Assembly (NCBI GenBank): GCA_965200355.1 | Contig: OZ241351.1 | Coordinates: 3,472,001 to 3,536,000 of the forward strand | From: Bin18 sp965200355 | GTDB taxonomy: Bacteria; Desulfobacterota; Binatia; Bin18 | Direction: 5' to 3' | Length of the DNA: 64,000 nucleotides | Part shown: piece by piece, positions 45,425-53,880 of the stretch | Layout: each line of letters starts with the position of its first letter | Position numbering within the stretch: the first letter of the stretch is position 1 | Program-made: the position numbers and the translations under genes | The notes under the pieces: generated by a model | What the model saw: only the letters and a program-made list of their open reading frames with translations | Databases searched by the model: none | What the model was told of the DNA's origin: nothing

Positions 45425-45931
45425 ATGGTCGTCCTTCTCGTCACACTATTGGCCCTCCTGGTCCTCTTCTTCGTCTGGTCGCGGGGGCATGGGCGGGCGC
45501 AGAGCGTCCCGTCCTATTTCTTTCACGCCGTCAAAGTCTATGCCCTGCTGGGTGAAGAGGACGCGCAAGTCGCGGCCCGCGCCGCTGGTAAGATCGCGAC
45601 CCCCCGTCAGCGGACCATTATGCTGGATTATCTGAACAGACGGACGTCAGAGCTGCTGCTGGAAACAGCGGAACAGAACGCCGGTCAGAACCCGCTTGTG
45701 ATTGTTGAACGTCTCCTCCAGCTCAAACAGGAGATGAGCCTCGAGGACGAGCCCACGGACGAACCAGCGCCCGACCCCATCCCTGAAAAACAGTGGTTGC
45801 ACGACCATAATCAAGCCTATTTGCGGGCGCTGGGACGGGGCGACCCCAGCGTCTTTATTGCCCAACATCCAGACCTGTTCTCCGCCCAGCCCTCCAAGCC
45901 GCTGCCGGCAAAAAATGATGAAGCCGTCTGA
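45425..45931 (+). CDS. Membrane-anchored protein of unknown function
   Basis: A 168-residue protein with one N-terminal membrane helix (VVLLVTLLALLVLFFVW) and a helical cytoplasmic or periplasmic part ending in an acidic, Pro-rich tail. No recognised domain. It overlaps the start of the MFS gene by 17 nt, suggesting co-translation. Confidence 0.6.
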   Translation: MVVLLVTLLALLVLFFVWSRGHGRAQSVPSYFFHAVKVYALLGEEDAQVAARAAGKIATPRQRTIMLDYLNRRTSELLLETAEQNAGQNPLVIVERLLQLKQEMSLEDEPTDEPAPDPIPEKQWLHDHNQAYLRALGRGDPSVFIAQHPDLFSAQPSKPLPAKNDEAV

Positions 45932-47189
45932 CCCCTCCCCCGCGCCGTGTGCGCTTTCCGCCCGTTCCCAAGCTGGGACCACCCACGCCCCTCCCTCTCC
46001 GCCAGCGCTTCCTCTGGCCGCTCGGTCGGGGCGTCCGCGCTGGCTGCTGCTCGGTTTGGCGGTGGCCATTATTTTTACCGACGCCGTGGGCTATACGGTT
46101 ATCATCCCGGCGCTGCCGAGCTTTGCCGCAGCATTGGACCTGGGAGAAACCCGCACCGGGACGTTGTACGCCTCATACGGCTTGACCTCCCTGCTGCTCT
46201 ACCTCCCTTTTGGTCTGCTGGTTGACCGCTGGGGCGAACGGCGCTGGCTCACCGTCGGGATGCTGGCCCTGGGACTCGCCTCGCTCGGATTCTGGCAGGT
46301 AGGCGGGTTCTGGTCCCTGCTCGGCTGTCGCGTCACCCAAGGGGTTGCCGCGTCCGCGACCTGGGCGGCGGCCCTCCCCCTGGCGGCGCGGCTGGCGACC
46401 ACCCAGCGGCGTGGGCTGGAAATGAGTGTCCTGATGATGGCTTTCAGCATTGGCGTGATTGCCGGCCCGGCCCTCGGCAGTCTGGGGCAGATGCGTGACC
46501 CCTTTTTATATTTTGCCGGGGTGCCGTTGGGATTGGCCGTGTGCGTCTTTGCCCTGCTGCCCAGTCAGGCGTCCCCCGCCCCGCCTGTGGTTGCTGGCTC
46601 TCTTGCGCTCACTTTTTTCCGAGGCGGATTGCGGCGAGAACTCGTGTGTGCCTGCCTAGTGATTCTCGTCACCTGCGCCACGCTGGGGGCGATTGAGATA
46701 TTGCTCCCCCTCCGGTTCTCCCAACTGGGCTGGACCCGCCAACACATCGGCCTGTTTTTTTCGGGCTGGGGTCTGGCCATGCTGATCACCCACCCCCTCA
46801 TCGGCTGGTGGTCGGACCGGCGCGGGCGACGGGAACCGCTCCAATGCGGTCTGCTTGCCGCGGCGGGTCTGACGCCAAGCCTGTTTGCGAGCCTGGATTC
46901 GGCCTGGCTGTTCCCCCTCAGCCTGGCAACGGTCTTTGCCCTGTCAGCCGCCCTTGTCCCGACCCTCCCCCTGATGGTGGACTATCTCACCGAGGGACAG
47001 TCCGGGAAAGCCTTTGGGTTTTATAATATGGCCTTTAGTCTCGGCATCGTGTTAGGACCGTGGTCAGGCGGCTATATCACCGAGCAGGTCAATATGCTCT
47101 GGGCCGCGGTCCTGGTCAGCCTTCCCCTGCTGGTTATGGTGCCGCTTGTGTCCTATTTACTCCGCCCGCCCCAGACTCGAAAGGAATAG
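45915..47189 (+). CDS. Major facilitator superfamily transporter
   Basis: A 424-residue, 12-helix carrier. The A-motif between helices 2 and 3 reads GLLVDRWGERRW and its pseudo-repeat reads GWWSDRRGRREP. It starts at ATG ATG (45915) and carries an unusually Pro/Ser/Ala-rich N-terminal cytoplasmic leader of about 40 residues. The substrate is unknown; the family fits drug or metabolite efflux. It lies 3 nt before the UGSC partner gene, so the two may form a transcription unit. Confidence 0.9.
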   Translation: MMKPSDPSPAPCALSARSQAGTTHAPPSPPALPLAARSGRPRWLLLGLAVAIIFTDAVGYTVIIPALPSFAAALDLGETRTGTLYASYGLTSLLLYLPFGLLVDRWGERRWLTVGMLALGLASLGFWQVGGFWSLLGCRVTQGVAASATWAAALPLAARLATTQRRGLEMSVLMMAFSIGVIAGPALGSLGQMRDPFLYFAGVPLGLAVCVFALLPSQASPAPPVVAGSLALTFFRGGLRRELVCACLVILVTCATLGAIEILLPLRFSQLGWTRQHIGLFFSGWGLAMLITHPLIGWWSDRRGRREPLQCGLLAAAGLTPSLFASLDSAWLFPLSLATVFALSAALVPTLPLMVDYLTEGQSGKAFGFYNMAFSLGIVLGPWSGGYITEQVNMLWAAVLVSLPLLVMVPLVSYLLRPPQTRKE

Positions 47190-47192
47190 CCA

Positions 47193-48233
47193 GTGGCCCA
47201 ATTGCGGTCCCCAACCTACGACCTGGCCGACGTCGTCGCCGTCAATGATCTCTATCACCAACGCGGCTGGACCGACGGCCTGCCCATTCTTCCCCCAACC
47301 GAGGAACTCGTGCAGGCCTGTCTCAATGCGGCTGGCTTAGCACCCGCTACTGTGGTTGGTGTTGAGTCCGTTCGCCAACGGCCTATTCGCGCCGAGAAGG
47401 TCGCCATCAATGCGGTGATGGCCGGCTGTCTGCCAGCCTATATGCCCGTGGTTGTCGCCATCATCAAAGCCATGTGCCAGCCAGAGTTCAACTTGCACGG
47501 CAGTACGGCCAGCACCGGCGGGAGTGCCCCGTTTATTGTGGTCAACGGACCCATTCGCGCGCAGATTGGATTGAACGCCACCCATAATGTGCTGGGCAAT
47601 CACAGTCGGGCCAACGCCAGTATTGGCCGGGCCATCCGTCTCCTGCTCATCAACGTGCTCGGCTGTCTGCCCGGCCAGCTCGACCGCTCCACCCTGGGTC
47701 ATCCCGGCAAATTCACCTTCTGTATTGCCGAAGACGAAGAAGACAGCCCGTGGACGCCCGTGGCCCAGCAGCGTGGCCTGCCGGCCGGCGTGTCCGCGGT
47801 CACGGTGATGGCGGGAGAGTCGCCGCACCAGACCATGAACGAGTGGACCCGCGACCCGGAAGACATCGCCGAGACCTTTGCCGCGGCCATACGTCACAAT
47901 ATGTTGACCTATTCGATCTGGGCCGGGAATTATGCCTTGATCGTTCCCAAACAATTGCGCGATCTTATCGCGGCCGCGGGCTGGCAAAAGCGCGACCTCC
48001 AGGAGTATGTCTGCCGTTCAGCCCGCGTCATGCGGCGCGACTGGGCCACGGTGGGGAAACAGCAAATCGTCAATCTGGGCAAGGGCGCAGATCAAGGCTT
48101 CACCGCCTTACGCTCACCGGCAGATTTATTGGTGGTCGCCGCGGGTGGTCCGGCAGGTGGGTTTGGGGCTATTGTGCCGCCGTGGTTGGGTTCCCGGTCG
48201 CAGGCCGTGACGCAGATCGTCGAAACCCCATGA
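47193..48233 (+). CDS. Conserved protein of unknown function, partner of the UGSC selenoprotein
   Basis: A 346-residue protein from GTG 47193 with an AAGGA site upstream. It has no signal peptide or membrane helix. Highly patterned segments look like an enzyme core: RGWTDGLPILPPTE (about 24-37), VRQRPIRAEKVAINAVMAGC, LHGSTASTGGSAPFIVVNGP, LGHPGKFTFCIAEDEEDSPW and a C-terminal GGPAGGFGAIVPPW. I recall this family standing beside UGSC-type genes in metagenomic genomes, but I know no proven activity. It may form a two-subunit enzyme or redox pair with the selenoprotein encoded next. Confidence 0.75.
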   Translation: MAQLRSPTYDLADVVAVNDLYHQRGWTDGLPILPPTEELVQACLNAAGLAPATVVGVESVRQRPIRAEKVAINAVMAGCLPAYMPVVVAIIKAMCQPEFNLHGSTASTGGSAPFIVVNGPIRAQIGLNATHNVLGNHSRANASIGRAIRLLLINVLGCLPGQLDRSTLGHPGKFTFCIAEDEEDSPWTPVAQQRGLPAGVSAVTVMAGESPHQTMNEWTRDPEDIAETFAAAIRHNMLTYSIWAGNYALIVPKQLRDLIAAAGWQKRDLQEYVCRSARVMRRDWATVGKQQIVNLGKGADQGFTALRSPADLLVVAAGGPAGGFGAIVPPWLGSRSQAVTQIVETP

Positions 48234-48279
48234 AACGCAGGAACGAATCCAGGCAACCACCAGGGACGGGGCCAGGGAC

Positions 48280-48301
48280 GGGCAACCACAGGGGGTTGCC
48301 C
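48280..48301. repeat. REP-like hairpin (GGGCAACC/GGTTGCCC)
   Basis: A perfect 8-bp inverted repeat (48280-48287 with 48294-48301, 6-nt loop), followed by CCCTACA, in the gap between the partner gene and the selenoprotein. A sister copy with the same layout lies at 49127-49148. This type of palindrome followed by CCCCTAC is a common dispersed intergenic element. Confidence 0.65.
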
Positions 48302-48320
48302 CTACAGGTCTGGGGAGATG

Positions 48321-48341
48321 CTCACCACTCACCACTCACCA
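48321..48341. repeat. Three heptad repeats CTCACCA
   Basis: Three exact tandem copies of CTCACCA just before the ribosome site of the UGSC gene. The same unit is repeated at 52665-52688, upstream of the nuclease/helicase start, and related units build the hairpin at 37916-37991. Confidence 0.75.
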
Positions 48342-48350
48342 CGGAGGGAT

Positions 48351-48896
48351 ATGATGACACTGCGCGTTCTTGATCCAACCTTTGACGACGACCAGGCGAC
48401 CCAGGCAACCGCCGCTCGCCTGTCTACCCTGACCGGCCGGACGGTCGGCCTGCTCGACAACGGCAAGCTCAATGTGGACATCTTGCTCAATCATGTCGAA
48501 GCCCTCTTGCGTTCGCAATACGGCGTCAGCACCGTCATGCGTCTCCATAAACCGGATGCCAGCCGGCCGGCGCCTGATGAGGTCGCCCGCGCATTCGTGG
48601 CGTGTGATGCGCTCATTTCTGCGGTCGGTGATTGAGGCAGTTGTTCATCGTGCAGTTTGCACGATGCCCTGACCGCGGAAAAGGCGGGCATAGCTGCCAC
48701 CGCCATTGTGACGGACCGTTTTGTTCCAACGGCCAAGGCTATGGCCACAGTCCAGGGCGTGTCCGATTATCCCTTTGCCGTGATCCCCCATCCCATTGCC
48801 AGCAATACCGAGCAGGCCCTGCGCGAAAAGGCGGCAGATGCCGTGCGGCAATGCGTCGAGATTCTCTTACACCGCGAGCCACAGGCCGATGGGTAA
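48351..48896 (+). CDS. UGSC-family selenoprotein (selenocysteine at in-frame TGA 48633-48635)
   Basis: One reading frame of 182 codons is interrupted only by TGA at 48633-48635. Before it: LISAVGD; after it: GSCSSCSLHDALTAEKAG, so the product has the UGSC signature (Sec at residue 95, Cys at 98 and 101, a U-x-x-C redox-type motif). The part after the TGA has no ribosome site of its own and stays in frame to TAA at 48896. A perfect hairpin follows the TGA (see 48646-48666). The start is ATG 48351 or 48354 behind GGAGG. The UGSC family is known from marine metagenome selenoproteome work, and its chemistry is unknown. SelA, SelB, SelC and SelD are not in the window and must be elsewhere. Confidence 0.9.
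48646..48666 (+). promoter_or_regulatory. Bacterial SECIS-type hairpin
   Basis: CATCGTGCA (48646-48654), loop GTT (48655-48657), TGCACGATG (48658-48666): a perfect 9-bp stem. The distance from the TGA to the loop is 19 nt, and the first loop base is G. Both agree with the known bacterial SECIS consensus (about 16-37 nt from UGA to the apical loop, G among the first two loop bases) recognised by SelB. Confidence 0.88.
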
Positions 48897-48919
48897 CCAC
48901 ACAGGAAAGGAGTTGGGCC

Positions 48920-49093
48920 ATGAAGGGAACAGCCATTGGACTCGTGGTCGGGAGTTTTCTCTGCTTTTTGCAGAGCGTTGATTATCTGAGTCAGAGCGAC
49001 CTCAAGGGGCTGGTCTTGTTGGGCATTGGGGGGGTGTTTCTATATTTAGCCAAAATGGCCTGGGGGAAGCCGCTGGGCGACCCTGATGACTAG
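48920..49093 (+). CDS. Small membrane protein (57 residues)
   Basis: ATG 48920 has a GGAAAGGAG site upstream. The product (MKGTAIGLVVGSFLCFLQSV at its start) has two short hydrophobic helices separated by SQSDLKG and ends GKPLGDPDD. No family is recognised. It starts 23 nt after the UGSC stop codon, so it may belong to the same transcript and could anchor or assist the UGSC system, but that is inference from position. Confidence 0.6.
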   Translation: MKGTAIGLVVGSFLCFLQSVDYLSQSDLKGLVLLGIGGVFLYLAKMAWGKPLGDPDD

Positions 49094-49126
49094 CCCGTTC
49101 TCTGATACGGAGGCCACCCCAACGCT

Positions 49127-49148
49127 GGGCACCAACGGGGGGGTGCCC
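49127..49148. terminator. REP-like hairpin, possible terminator after the UGSC unit
   Basis: GGGCACC (49127-49133) pairs with GGTGCCC (49142-49148) around an 8-nt G-rich loop, followed by CCTACA. It lies between convergent genes. It is the sister of the element at 48280-48301. There is no T-run, so a termination role is uncertain. Confidence 0.4.
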
Positions 49149-49168
49149 CTACACGGCCTCGGGCATAG

Positions 49169-52100
49169 TCAGGGCGTTCCCCCGGCGTGGTGTTGTCCCT
49201 CCACCATCACTCGACAAAACAAATTCACCTGTTCCAGGTGGGCCAACGACTGACAGCGGGTCCGGGCCAGGGCCGGGCTGGCGACAACGATGGCCAGACT
49301 CTGGGCGCGTGAGAGGGCAACGTTGAGTCGATTCTTGTGAAACAGAAAGTCGATCCCGCGCGGAGACGTATCACCCTGGCTGGCACACATGGATAGAATG
49401 ACGACCGGCGCTTCCTGACCCTGAAATTTATCGACCGTCCCGACCCTGGCCTCCGACCCCAAAGCGGCCTGGAGTTTGCGGACCTGCATATTGTAGGGCG
49501 CAACGCACAGGATGTCGGACCGTTGCAAGGGACGCAGCCGTTGTCCGACCGTATCGGTGATGTCCCGGCCAAGTAGCTCACCAACCACCGCGCGGATAGT
49601 CCGCACTTCCTCGTCACTCGCTTGCGTATTCCCTTCGTGTGGCACGGGGACAAAAATCAGACCGGCTTCTCGCGTAATGAAGCGGCCACCCGTTTGGGGC
49701 AGACAGACGCGCCGGTGGGCCGTGGGGGGGGCGGCGTGGAGACGCCCTTCGTACACCGCATCAGAGAGAAAATGACAGATCTCAGGGTGCAGCCGCCACG
49801 TTGTGTCCAAGAACACGCCCATATCAGACGGGATGGTTGCCTTCCCCTGGAGCAGGTATTCGAGAAGCGACAGCCCGCTCTGTCCGGGATGAGCACCCTG
49901 GACCGGCTGCCCCAACTGCATCTGGTCGCCGCACAGGACGATATTCTCCGTGGCCGCGGCCATGCCAATGAGGTTGGCCACCGATACCTGACCGGCCTCG
50001 TCCACAAAGAGATAGTCCAGCCGGCCTCGCAGTCCAGGGTCGCTCAACGCCCAGGCCGTTCCGCCAATGAGCCGAAACTGCTCCAGGCGCGGCACCGCGT
50101 CTCCTGCTCTTGGGACAAAGACCGCTTCGGGGCACAGCGCAAAAAATCGATCCTCGGACGAGCCGCCTATTTTGAGACACTCCAACCGCCCCTGCCGCAG
50201 CTCCTTGCAGGTACGCATGAGGTTGAGAATGGCGGCATGGCTGTTGGCCGTGATGCCCACGCGCTGGCCTCGGTCCAGCAAGGCCAGAATCATCCGAGCG
50301 CCCAACGTGGTCTTGCCGCTGCCCGGCGGACCTTGCAGGCACAGAGTGGAGTGGTTGAGGGACTCGACGAGCCGGAGAACGGCACCGGAGCGGTCTTCGT
50401 TCGGGTCAATCAGTCCGCCGTCGCCGGGCGGGCTGTGCGGCTGCACCCGGGGTGGACGGCGCAGCAGAAAGTCCTCCAAGGCGGCGGGCAGTCTCTTTTC
50501 TTCCTGCCAGGTTTGGGCAATAGCTCGGACCGCCTCTTCAATCACCCGAGCGGACACATATTCATCTGGAATCAGAGCAAGCAAGTCCGGCGGTCTCCCA
50601 TCCGGGAACTGTTTCAGCCGGTGTGGACCGAATTTGAGACAAATACGTCCCCGCTCCTGGTCCAGGGCATGGATGGATATTTTCACCGCAAGATCGTGGG
50701 CAAAATAGCACTGGGCCCCAACATCCAGCTTGGTATCCTGAGCAGGATCATAGCCATACCAAAAGCCGTGAGAGCGTTTGATTGGCTCCGGTGGCTGGGG
50801 GAGCCGGCGTAAACCGCCCAGGCAGTTCATATCCTGTACCAGCTCTTCTTCGGTCATGGCATGACGGTCAAACATCGTCCACCACACCGGTTTCTCCTCC
50901 CGACGATGAAATTCCACAATCTGTCCTAGCAACTCTTGCGTCTGCCAATGCGCGGCCTGTCCGTGTCGCTGCGGAGCAGGTGGGATTGCTGCCAGCAGGG
51001 TCTGGGCCAGGGCTTGGGGAGAGTCCGGGTCGGCCAGCAGGTCTGGCCCTTCGGCAGCGGCCGGGGGTGCATCCTGTTTCGGTATCCAGGTAATCCCGGC
51101 TTCCTGCTGCCGCTCCCGCAGCCAATCGGTCAACTGCCAGGTTGATGCACAGTCGTCTTGGTTATAGGCCCGAATCGCCTGGAGGAGCGGAGAGGCGGTC
51201 CAGTCTTGGGCCTCGCCACTCGCCAGCCAGCGTTCGTAGGCCGCAATGGAGTCAACCGCGCTCGCCACCGCCCCGGTCCGTGCCGGCCGGTACAAACGTT
51301 CAAGATTTTTAATCGAATAATGCGGCTCGCCAACCCGCACGCCGTGCCGTACAATGGCATACAGGTCAATAAAGACTTCGTGGCGCAGGAGCGTGTCAAC
51401 CTCGGCTTCTCGGCTGCCATGCCGGCCCATCAGCCGTCGCAAGGCGGCCACCTCGTAATTGGCGTAGTGATAAACATGCAGCGTCGGGTCGGCCTGCCAG
51501 CGAGCGTAGACCCAATCGATGAAATCACAAAAGGCGCGCCGTTCCTGCTCACTGTCGTGCGCCCACCAGTCGTGGAAGGTGCGCTGACCGTGATCGAGCG
51601 CCAGAGCCCCAAAGAGATATTCCAGTCCGCCTTGCACCAGCGGATAGCCTTCCATGTCAAAAAAAATATCGCCCGCAGAGGCCGGAGGCAGCAAGGCTAG
51701 GCCGCGCCGCTGGGCCGGTGGGTCAGCCGGTGGGTCAGAAAGAAGAAGCCGATAGGCCGGCCGGTCGGCCTCGACTGAAGCGGCTTGCAGCTGCGCCTGT
51801 TCTTTGAGCCGGGCAAACACAGCATCATCAATGCTGGGGACCTGCGTCCGCGTGGTCTCTGCCAGAGCGGTCAGCGTCGTCAGGCCGGCCGTGTTGAGCT
51901 TCTGAATCTGGATCAGCGTGATATTGGCGACCCGACTCAGATGGTCGGCGCTCTCAAGTATCTGGGTCGCCTGCGTAGTCCAGCGGCCGTAGTCCCCGCC
52001 AGGCTCAGGGCTGGGCTGCCTGGCTGGATCAAAGTCCTGCATATACGCCAGAAAGTCCTGTTTCAGGGCAAGATAGTAATAGATGAAATCCGCGGTCCGA

Positions 52101-52651
52101 AAGCGACGGCGTTCACCGTCGCCGAGCCAGAGCAGCATTGACTCCGGCCAGTGGGCCTGAACGGTCTGGAGCAGGTCGGTGGCGCAACAGATCTGAACCA
52201 GATGCACTGGACTCGGCTGTGTCGCCAGCGTGGCGTCCCACACCTCATAGCCATAGTCACCCAGGGCGGACGCTTCCGCTGTCCGCACCAGAAAGTCGGG
52301 CCAACCGAGAAAATACTCGGCTTGAGCGCCTTGGACCACGCAGCTTTGCAGCCCACCGTGATAAATAACTTCGTGGCCGGCCTGCATGGCCATGATGGTC
52401 GCCTCAATTCGGTCTGCGTCCGCCGGCAGCCCATAGACCTCACGGCCCTCTTGTCGGAGTTGAGCCAGACAGGCCCGTTCATGCCGCCGTCCCCGCTCGA
52501 CGAGCGTGGTCAGAGTCAGCGCTTCGGGGTCAGGCCGGACGAGACCGGGAGAGTCCAGAGCGTAGCGTGACATCCAGGTCGCAAACGGCGAAGCAAGAAA
52601 TTCGTGCAGGTCACCCGGGCCATAGCAATACCGTCCATTGTCCTCGTGCAT
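49169..52651 (-). CDS. TM0106-type RecB-like/RNase H-like nuclease fused to SF1 helicase
   Basis: A 1160-residue fusion. Residues about 10-200: TM0106-family RecB-like domain with GWPD (D119) and EVWDATLA (D139); the catalytic Lys expected at 141 is Thr. Residues about 325-515: YprB/RNase H-like 3'-5' exonuclease with D332/E334 (FFDMEGYP), VYHYANYE and AYNQDDC (D499/D500), which look intact. Residues about 750-1150: Dna2/Upf1-like SF1 helicase with Walker A GPPGSGKTT (774-782), Walker B FVDEAGQ, VGTVDKFQGQEAP and VALSRAQ. Probable role: DNA or RNA end processing in repair or defence. A whole-protein function is not established. Confidence 0.88.
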   Translation of the reverse strand: MHEDNGRYCYGPGDLHEFLASPFATWMSRYALDSPGLVRPDPEALTLTTLVERGRRHERACLAQLRQEGREVYGLPADADRIEATIMAMQAGHEVIYHGGLQSCVVQGAQAEYFLGWPDFLVRTAEASALGDYGYEVWDATLATQPSPVHLVQICCATDLLQTVQAHWPESMLLWLGDGERRRFRTADFIYYYLALKQDFLAYMQDFDPARQPSPEPGGDYGRWTTQATQILESADHLSRVANITLIQIQKLNTAGLTTLTALAETTRTQVPSIDDAVFARLKEQAQLQAASVEADRPAYRLLLSDPPADPPAQRRGLALLPPASAGDIFFDMEGYPLVQGGLEYLFGALALDHGQRTFHDWWAHDSEQERRAFCDFIDWVYARWQADPTLHVYHYANYEVAALRRLMGRHGSREAEVDTLLRHEVFIDLYAIVRHGVRVGEPHYSIKNLERLYRPARTGAVASAVDSIAAYERWLASGEAQDWTASPLLQAIRAYNQDDCASTWQLTDWLRERQQEAGITWIPKQDAPPAAAEGPDLLADPDSPQALAQTLLAAIPPAPQRHGQAAHWQTQELLGQIVEFHRREEKPVWWTMFDRHAMTEEELVQDMNCLGGLRRLPQPPEPIKRSHGFWYGYDPAQDTKLDVGAQCYFAHDLAVKISIHALDQERGRICLKFGPHRLKQFPDGRPPDLLALIPDEYVSARVIEEAVRAIAQTWQEEKRLPAALEDFLLRRPPRVQPHSPPGDGGLIDPNEDRSGAVLRLVESLNHSTLCLQGPPGSGKTTLGARMILALLDRGQRVGITANSHAAILNLMRTCKELRQGRLECLKIGGSSEDRFFALCPEAVFVPRAGDAVPRLEQFRLIGGTAWALSDPGLRGRLDYLFVDEAGQVSVANLIGMAAATENIVLCGDQMQLGQPVQGAHPGQSGLSLLEYLLQGKATIPSDMGVFLDTTWRLHPEICHFLSDAVYEGRLHAAPPTAHRRVCLPQTGGRFITREAGLIFVPVPHEGNTQASDEEVRTIRAVVGELLGRDITDTVGQRLRPLQRSDILCVAPYNMQVRKLQAALGSEARVGTVDKFQGQEAPVVILSMCASQGDTSPRGIDFLFHKNRLNVALSRAQSLAIVVASPALARTRCQSLAHLEQVNLFCRVMVEGQHHAGGTP

Positions 52652-52664
52652 CTATCACTCCCCC

Positions 52665-52688
52665 ACTCACCACTCACCACTCACCACT
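52665..52688. repeat. Heptad repeats (ACTCACC) upstream of the helicase start
   Basis: About 3.4 copies of ACTCACC/CACTCAC between the start of the nuclease/helicase gene and the AI-2E permease gene, on the promoter side of the former. Same unit as at 48321-48341. Confidence 0.7.
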
Positions 52689-52769
52689 AGTCAAGAAACC
52701 AGCATCCTCGCTGTACAGGGGGTTCAGAGAGACTCGGCCGGCAACGCGGGGAAAGGAGGACAACGGCAT

Positions 52770-53810
52770 TCACGAGCGGAGCGCATCGAGCCGTCCGGCC
52801 AGCACCTGGGCCACCGGGGCCATAGGTTCGAGCCGCTCGAAGAGAATTTTCAGCATGGCGGTCATTGGGGTGGCCAGCAACATGCCAACTACGCCCCAGA
52901 GCATACCCCACACGATCAAGGTCATCAGAATGACGATGGGGTGCAGGTCAAGAGCAGCCCCCATCACCTTGGGTTCAATGATCTGACCGATAATGATCTG
53001 AATCAGACTCGGCAGCACAATAGCCAGGGCTGCGGTCGTGGTCGAGATATCCGGGCTGACGACCACAACCGGCACGGGCAATAAGGTGGCGATAACCGAG
53101 CCGACGCTAGGGATAAAATTGAGCAGAAAGGCGAGCAGACCAAAGACCAGAGCGAGGTCCACGCCAAGGATAGCCAGAGTGAGGCCGACCAGGGCTCCGG
53201 TGGTCAGAGAGATCAGAGCCTTGGTCACGATATAGTGTTCGATCCGCACCTCAATCTCCGCCCAGACACCACCACTTCGCCTGTTTTGCCGCCCACCACC
53301 CAGCAGCAGATATAAGACAAAGATCAAGACCAGCAAGCCCTGCGAGAGCAGGCCGACGATGGCATTGGTCGTCTGGAGCAGCCAGGCGCTGATGTTGCCG
53401 AGGGGCAGTTGGGCAAACGGCCCTCCTTCGGCGCGGAATATACCGGCGGGGAGAAGCGCCGACATTTTTGTACCGAGCAACTCAATCTGCTGCTGATAGG
53501 CCGCGGCATTTGCCTGCAATTGACTCACGGAGGTTGAGATGAGCAGGCCCAGGCCACCGAGCATCACCACGCCGATCAGCAGGGTCGAAGTCACGGCAAC
53601 GAGGTGAGGCAGATGGAGATGCCGCACCTGCAATTCGACCAGCGGCAACAGCCCGTAGGCAATAAACACGGCCAGGACAAAAGGGACGAGCACCGGCCTC
53701 AGCCAGTACAGGGCGGCCGCCACCACGACCGTACTGACAATGAGGAGGCAGATGGTTTGAATGCGGTATTCGTGCTGGGCGGGGTCCATAGGGGATACGC
53801 TTCCCCGCAA
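52770..53810 (-). CDS. AI-2E family transporter (PerM/YdiK-type permease)
   Basis: A 346-residue membrane protein of PF01594 type, about 8 helices. Typical order: two N-terminal helices (TICLLIVSTVVVAAALYWL, VLVPFVLAVFIAYGLLPLV), a long amphipathic periplasmic segment, then helices with LVFGLLAFLLNFIPSVGSVIATLL, the family hallmark, and a C-terminal LHPIVILMTLIVWGMLWGVVGM. Family members include autoinducer-2 exporters and Na+/H+ antiporters. The substrate here is unknown. The ATG at 53789 is an alternative start. Confidence 0.9.
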   Translation of the reverse strand: MRGSVSPMDPAQHEYRIQTICLLIVSTVVVAAALYWLRPVLVPFVLAVFIAYGLLPLVELQVRHLHLPHLVAVTSTLLIGVVMLGGLGLLISTSVSQLQANAAAYQQQIELLGTKMSALLPAGIFRAEGGPFAQLPLGNISAWLLQTTNAIVGLLSQGLLVLIFVLYLLLGGGRQNRRSGGVWAEIEVRIEHYIVTKALISLTTGALVGLTLAILGVDLALVFGLLAFLLNFIPSVGSVIATLLPVPVVVVSPDISTTTAALAIVLPSLIQIIIGQIIEPKVMGAALDLHPIVILMTLIVWGMLWGVVGMLLATPMTAMLKILFERLEPMAPVAQVLAGRLDALRS

Positions 53811-53880
53811 GAGAGCAGGAAGCCTGGGGGGCCTGAGAAGCGAGCCAGCGGCCGGGGCCCCCTCACGTCTTGTTCAGGTA

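Noticed and set aside
48632..48896. Separate small gene starting at TTG 48657 after the TGA
   Set aside because: It has no ribosome site, begins inside the SECIS stem and continues the upstream frame exactly. The UGSC reading explains it better.
52665..52688. CRISPR-like short repeats near the nuclease/helicase
   Set aside because: Pure tandem heptads without spacers. The neighbouring nuclease is TM0106-type, not Cas4/Cas1.
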